Assembly (NCBI RefSeq): GCF_000004075.3
Contig: NC_026655.2
Coordinates: 9,964,723-10,028,722, forward strand
Direction of reading: 5' to 3'
Origin: Cucumis sativus
Lineage: Eukaryota; Streptophyta; Magnoliopsida; Cucurbitales; Cucurbitaceae
Length of the DNA stretch: 64,000 nucleotides
In this document: in pieces, positions 60,471 to 64,000 of the stretch
Layout: the number at the start of each line of letters is the position of its first letter
Numbering within the stretch: position 1 is the stretch's first letter
The notes under the pieces: generated by a model
Database searches by the model: none
Told to the model about the DNA's origin: nothing
Seen by the model: only the letters and a program-made list of their open reading frames with translations
Made by a program: the position numbers and the translations under genes

Positions 60471-60712
60471 CCCTACCATCATAATAATTAAATAGAACCA
60501 TTACTCAATTTAATTTGAAAACCTAAAATTACTAGTACATTGACAAAAGTGAAACAAATTTACTTATGGCTAAGCGTGTTAGAAATAATAAATACAGAGA
60601 AGGAAAGGGAATACTTATGTTTTCGTTGATGCCTTTGTATCTACTAAAACTCCAATATTGTGGTACCACCACTTGGAGAACTTATTATTCTCTAAGAAAG
60701 AAATCTTGGTTT

Positions 60713-61410
60713 TGTTGAGATTTATGTCCTAAAACTCGTAGACTATAAATAATAATCCAATGATTTTCATATGATTTATAATGATTATTAATGAAATTTG
60801 GATTGTGTTGATAGCTTAACACGTTGAGATGATTTGATTTAGACTAAATATAACATTTTATTATTGAAACACATAACTATTTATATCACATGATTTGGTA
60901 AAATGAGTTGCAAAACATTATGGCAGATTTTGACTAATTAAAGGTGTTGGTAAAAAACTCCACTCACTAGGCATTTTGGTGTAATCTTTCAAAAGTTTTG
61001 TTTTATTTCCCCCCTCCCTTAGGTAGCGAGGAACAACCAACGTTTGACTTGTTGTTTTGATCGCCTACTGTGCTATACTCAAATATCATAATCTTGGTAG
61101 TGGGCACTATCAACTCGCATAGCATGTAGAAGCTAAGCGAGAAGAGACAAACTTGTTTTGAGATTGTATATAATGTTTTGTCGTTTGAAGGAACTTTGTA
61201 CTTGTGATAAATGTTCTCTTTTATCCATCATCAATGAAGTAGTTGTATTTGCAATTGAGTTTTCATCTCTCACTAAGTTTGTTCGTTGTGTTATTTCACT
61301 TACTAGGCATTTTGCATGCTATATCGCAGAGTATAACTCGTAGAATGCCTAAATGGTCACGTCCTCACTTGGTCGTATAGAGTGACTTTTGGGGTGGGAC
61401 ATGACAAAAT
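60713..61410 (+). mobile_element. Possible LTR-type repeat starting TGTTGAGATTTATG
   Basis: TGTTGAGATTTATGTCCTAA at 60713 has the form of an LTR start. The sequence runs through CG-containing, non-AT-rich DNA to about 61410, where GGGGTGGGACATGACA resembles an LTR end. ACTCACTAGGCATTTTG-like words occur twice (60960 and 61291). No pol motif was seen inside. Confidence 0.3.
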
Positions 61411-61489
61411 GTGCATTTGAAATTACTTAGAAAAAAGTTTTTTAAAAAATTAATTTTTATTGATTTTTCAAGATTTGCTGTAGTTGTTG

Positions 61490-61735
61490 GAGTTGATGAT
61501 CTGAAGTTCGTCGATGAAGTTGTCAGAAATGACATCCAATGGTCGATCGACAATGGTGAAGACAGTTAACGATTGTTAATGATTAAGACGATTGGTTGGT
61601 CGTAGACCATCATGACAATCTATTGTTAAGGGTCATGGTTATTGGTCATTGACCATCACTATGATTGTTTGTTAATAGGCACGAGATTTATCATTAATGA
61701 TAACAATCTATTGTCAATGGTCATTAATAAGAAGT
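61490..61735. repeat. Degenerate minisatellite of TGGTCATTGACCATCA-type words
   Basis: Repeated GGTCATTGACCATCAC, GACAATCTATTGTTAAGGGTC and AACAATCTATTGTCAATGGTC. The vocabulary overlaps with the array at 51.3-52.4 kb. Confidence 0.5.
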
Positions 61736-61739
61736 TGAG

Positions 61740-63670
61740 AATTTTTTTTTTTTTTAAATATATGATGTGCAATAACTAAACACATATATTCCAAACCCAT
61801 GGGTTTGGTTTCTTAATTCCAAAATTTTTATTCCAAATGTACAAACGCTTGGCTTCAAATGTCAAACTCCCTAATTTTGGGCTAAATACCCCTAAAATAT
61901 TTGTGTTTGGATGAATTGCATCTAGCATATGAGGTGAAAAAGCGAAGGTAGAATGATAATGTGTTAAAATGGTGATTATCAAAATTTTGAAGACAAAATA
62001 TTTGAGTTCTTCCAATAAAACATCAATTTACCATCTAGCCTTTTAATTAAAAATTAAAACCTTAGATTATTAAGAGTGATTATCTTATTTAGTAGCTAAG
62101 TCATTCAAATATAGAAGTCACCTCATCATTTCGTTAACTAAAAAAATTTAGAAACTTTGTCTTCATAATAGATACCTCATCCTTCTGTTAGAGTTAACGA
62201 AATCTTAACGTAACGATTAAAATATGTGTTTTTAGTTCAGGACTAAAACAAACACATTTTTAAAAGTTCAGAGACTAAAACAGAATAAGACATAAAGTTT
62301 AGGGACTAAAATATGATTCAAACCTAGATTTCTATCGGTGATATTGATGTAGACACGATAGAATATGAAATTTTGTTATAGTTTGTAAATATTTTCAACA
62401 ATTTTGTCATTTACAATAAATTTTCAAATTAACTATTTCTTAAAACTTTATGCAATGTTTGAAACTTTGGTAGTATTAACTCTAGAGAAGATTTTTTCAA
62501 TTAACTTAGACAATAAATATTTAAAGCTTAAAATCTTAACAAGTTTCTAATTATCTATTATGAGAAATAAGCAAGATGGTAACATCAAGCATACCAACAA
62601 AAGCTTACCAAAGCACTTATTCAATAGAATTTATTAGCAAATTTTGATAATCGATTATCAAAAAGGATGGTTAGATAAATATTATACCGAAAAGGCAACA
62701 AGTGTTTACTGTTTTTATGTTTATTAAACTAATAATTGAGATGCATTTCGTTCCATTTATTTTATACTAAAAAAACAAGAAATCTTTGGAAAAATAATAA
62801 AAAAAATTATGATAATAAGACACATGTTACTACATTTTCTAAATTGCAAAAGTTATGATAGGAAATTAGGGTATGATGTAGGTGGAGAAGAGAAAGCACC
62901 AAGTGAAGTTAATTAATAATTAGATAGTCAAAAGAAATTATTGAATAGTGGGAATTGCTTGACCCGATCGCGGCCACTTTGACGTCTCATTATGCGGCTC
63001 AACCACTCGTGCGTATTTCTACATTTCCCAATACTTTACCTTATAATTCAAATGCAAATGGTGGCCACTCTTAGTTATAATTCCATTTTCTTTAATAAAC
63101 ACATTGAGTTTCTTCAAAAGTTAGTAAGAACAAAACCTAAATTTTGTTATCAATATTATTTACTAGATATGTATAATGCTTAGTGTCACAATTTTTATTT
63201 TCTTATTTATTTTAATATTACATTTACTTGATATTTGTGTTTCTACTGTGCCTCATTTTTACAATACGTTATCAACACGAACACCTATCATTTCCCTCCA
63301 TTAAAGGTAGGTCATAAAAAAGCATCGATAGTTTTCTTATTTTGAATAACTAAAAAACAAGGAATGAAGATACAATGCAACTATGCACAAAATACTCACA
63401 AGTAACAAAACATTCATTATATCATATACATTCAATTTTCTAATTTCAAAAAAAAAAAATCAATAAAGACCTTGATTAAGAGCGATGGTGGTGAGTGATA
63501 ATGGAGGATGGTGGGTGGCGAAAAGGATGACGGCGGAGTCAATGGACAACATGAACGACTGCTAGCAGGCTCTCTCCCTCTCTCTCGACCCTCTTTTCTT
63601 TTCTCTTTGTGTGTTCTGTTATGTGTTCACGAAGAACAAATAGACTTGATAATTCCTGATGGTCTCGAAA
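61740..63670. other. Intergenic spacer
   Basis: No gene recognised. 62170-62300 has TTCAGGACTAAAACAAACAC and AGTTCAGAGACTAAAACAGA words common in plant repeats. A palindrome-family copy is at 62325-62420. CAATACGTTATCAACACGAAC at 63263-63283 resembles the sequence just after a copia 5' LTR. Confidence 0.35.
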
Positions 63671-63749
63671 ACGTCCAGGTAACAAACCATCTCTGACGTC
63701 GTACATGCAAACGTTAGAGAACGTGAAACCCTTTCCCAATGTGACACTG

Positions 63750-64000
63750 ATGGCGTCGGGGAAAAGTTACGATTTGAATTTATTATATAATTTTCCCCGA
63801 CGTGGTCTACGCGATGTCAGTAACAAGCGAACTAATTCTGACATTTTTGTGCAAACACGTCGAGAAAGGTGGACACAATTATTTAATTCATCCACTTTTT
63901 CCAATGTGTAGCAGAGAAACGTCGGGAAAAGTAGACCAATTAAATAATTGTTTTCACTTTCTCCAACGAGAGCCGTCGAGAAAAGGCTACTAATTAATAT
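63750..64000. mobile_element. Edge of a CACTA-like element with CGTCGGGAAAAG subterminal repeats
   Basis: The motif CGTCGRGAAAAG appears at 63754, 63858, 63920 and 63974 on the plus strand and as TTTTCCCCGACG at 63791, alternating with TTTCYCCAANG words. Such dense short repeats in both orientations mark subterminal regions of En/Spm (CACTA) elements. The element runs off the window. Confidence 0.45.

Noticed and set aside
63508..63993. Overlapping small frames at the right edge
   Set aside because: They fall in or beside transposon subterminal repeats and show no protein family.

Overview
This is a stretch of plant nuclear DNA. It is AT-rich, has GT-AG introns and long intergenic spaces full of decayed transposons. 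The coded proteins (RAD5A, U2AF35, eIF2-beta, arogenate dehydratase, SCPL51) are typical of a eudicot. The style of the repeats and LINE tails suggests a cucurbit such as Cucumis; that is a recollection of repeat types and was not checked against a database.

Layout from left to right. At 21-153, on the minus strand, is the first exon of a serine carboxypeptidase-like 51 gene, which runs off the left edge. From 0.35 to 10.5 kb there are degraded LTR retrotransposon pieces and no recognisable gene. At 10.7-18.3 kb (+) lies a nine-coding-exon gene for translation initiation factor eIF2 beta, whose introns carry several LINE 3' ends and one tandem array. From 18.3 to 23.8 kb there are minisatellites and AT-rich spacer. 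At 23.8-31.76 kb (-) is a complete 20-exon RAD5A gene (HIRAN, SNF2 helicase and RING domains; 1040 aa deduced). At 34.1-37.3 kb (+) is a small three-coding-exon gene for a twin CX9C protein of the DUF3128/EMI1 family. From 37.3 to 42.5 kb the sequence is AT-rich with repeats. At 42.5-44.2 kb (-) is the small subunit of splicing factor U2AF. Three tRNA-Leu genes follow at 44.4-46.5 kb, two of them identical and inverted relative to each other. At 46.87-47.76 kb (-) is an intronless arogenate/prephenate dehydratase gene without a transit peptide. The last 16 kb are a gene desert with composite repeat elements, long minisatellites, a dead copia pol and CACTA-like ends.

The genes are ordinary, unlinked housekeeping loci (protein turnover, translation initiation, post-replication repair, splicing, phenylalanine synthesis); nothing suggests a cluster. 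The most unusual points are: (1) the dehydratase is preceded by an in-frame 31-codon ORF separated from it by one TAG and four codons, which looks like a plastid enzyme turned cytosolic or a stop-interrupted transit peptide; (2) a family of short elements with inverted arms that occurs both empty and filled with arrays of an AAACGATC-type repeat; (3) repeated LINE tail insertions in the eIF2-beta introns; and (4) an inverted tRNA-Leu(AAG) duplication that carries its 3' flank.
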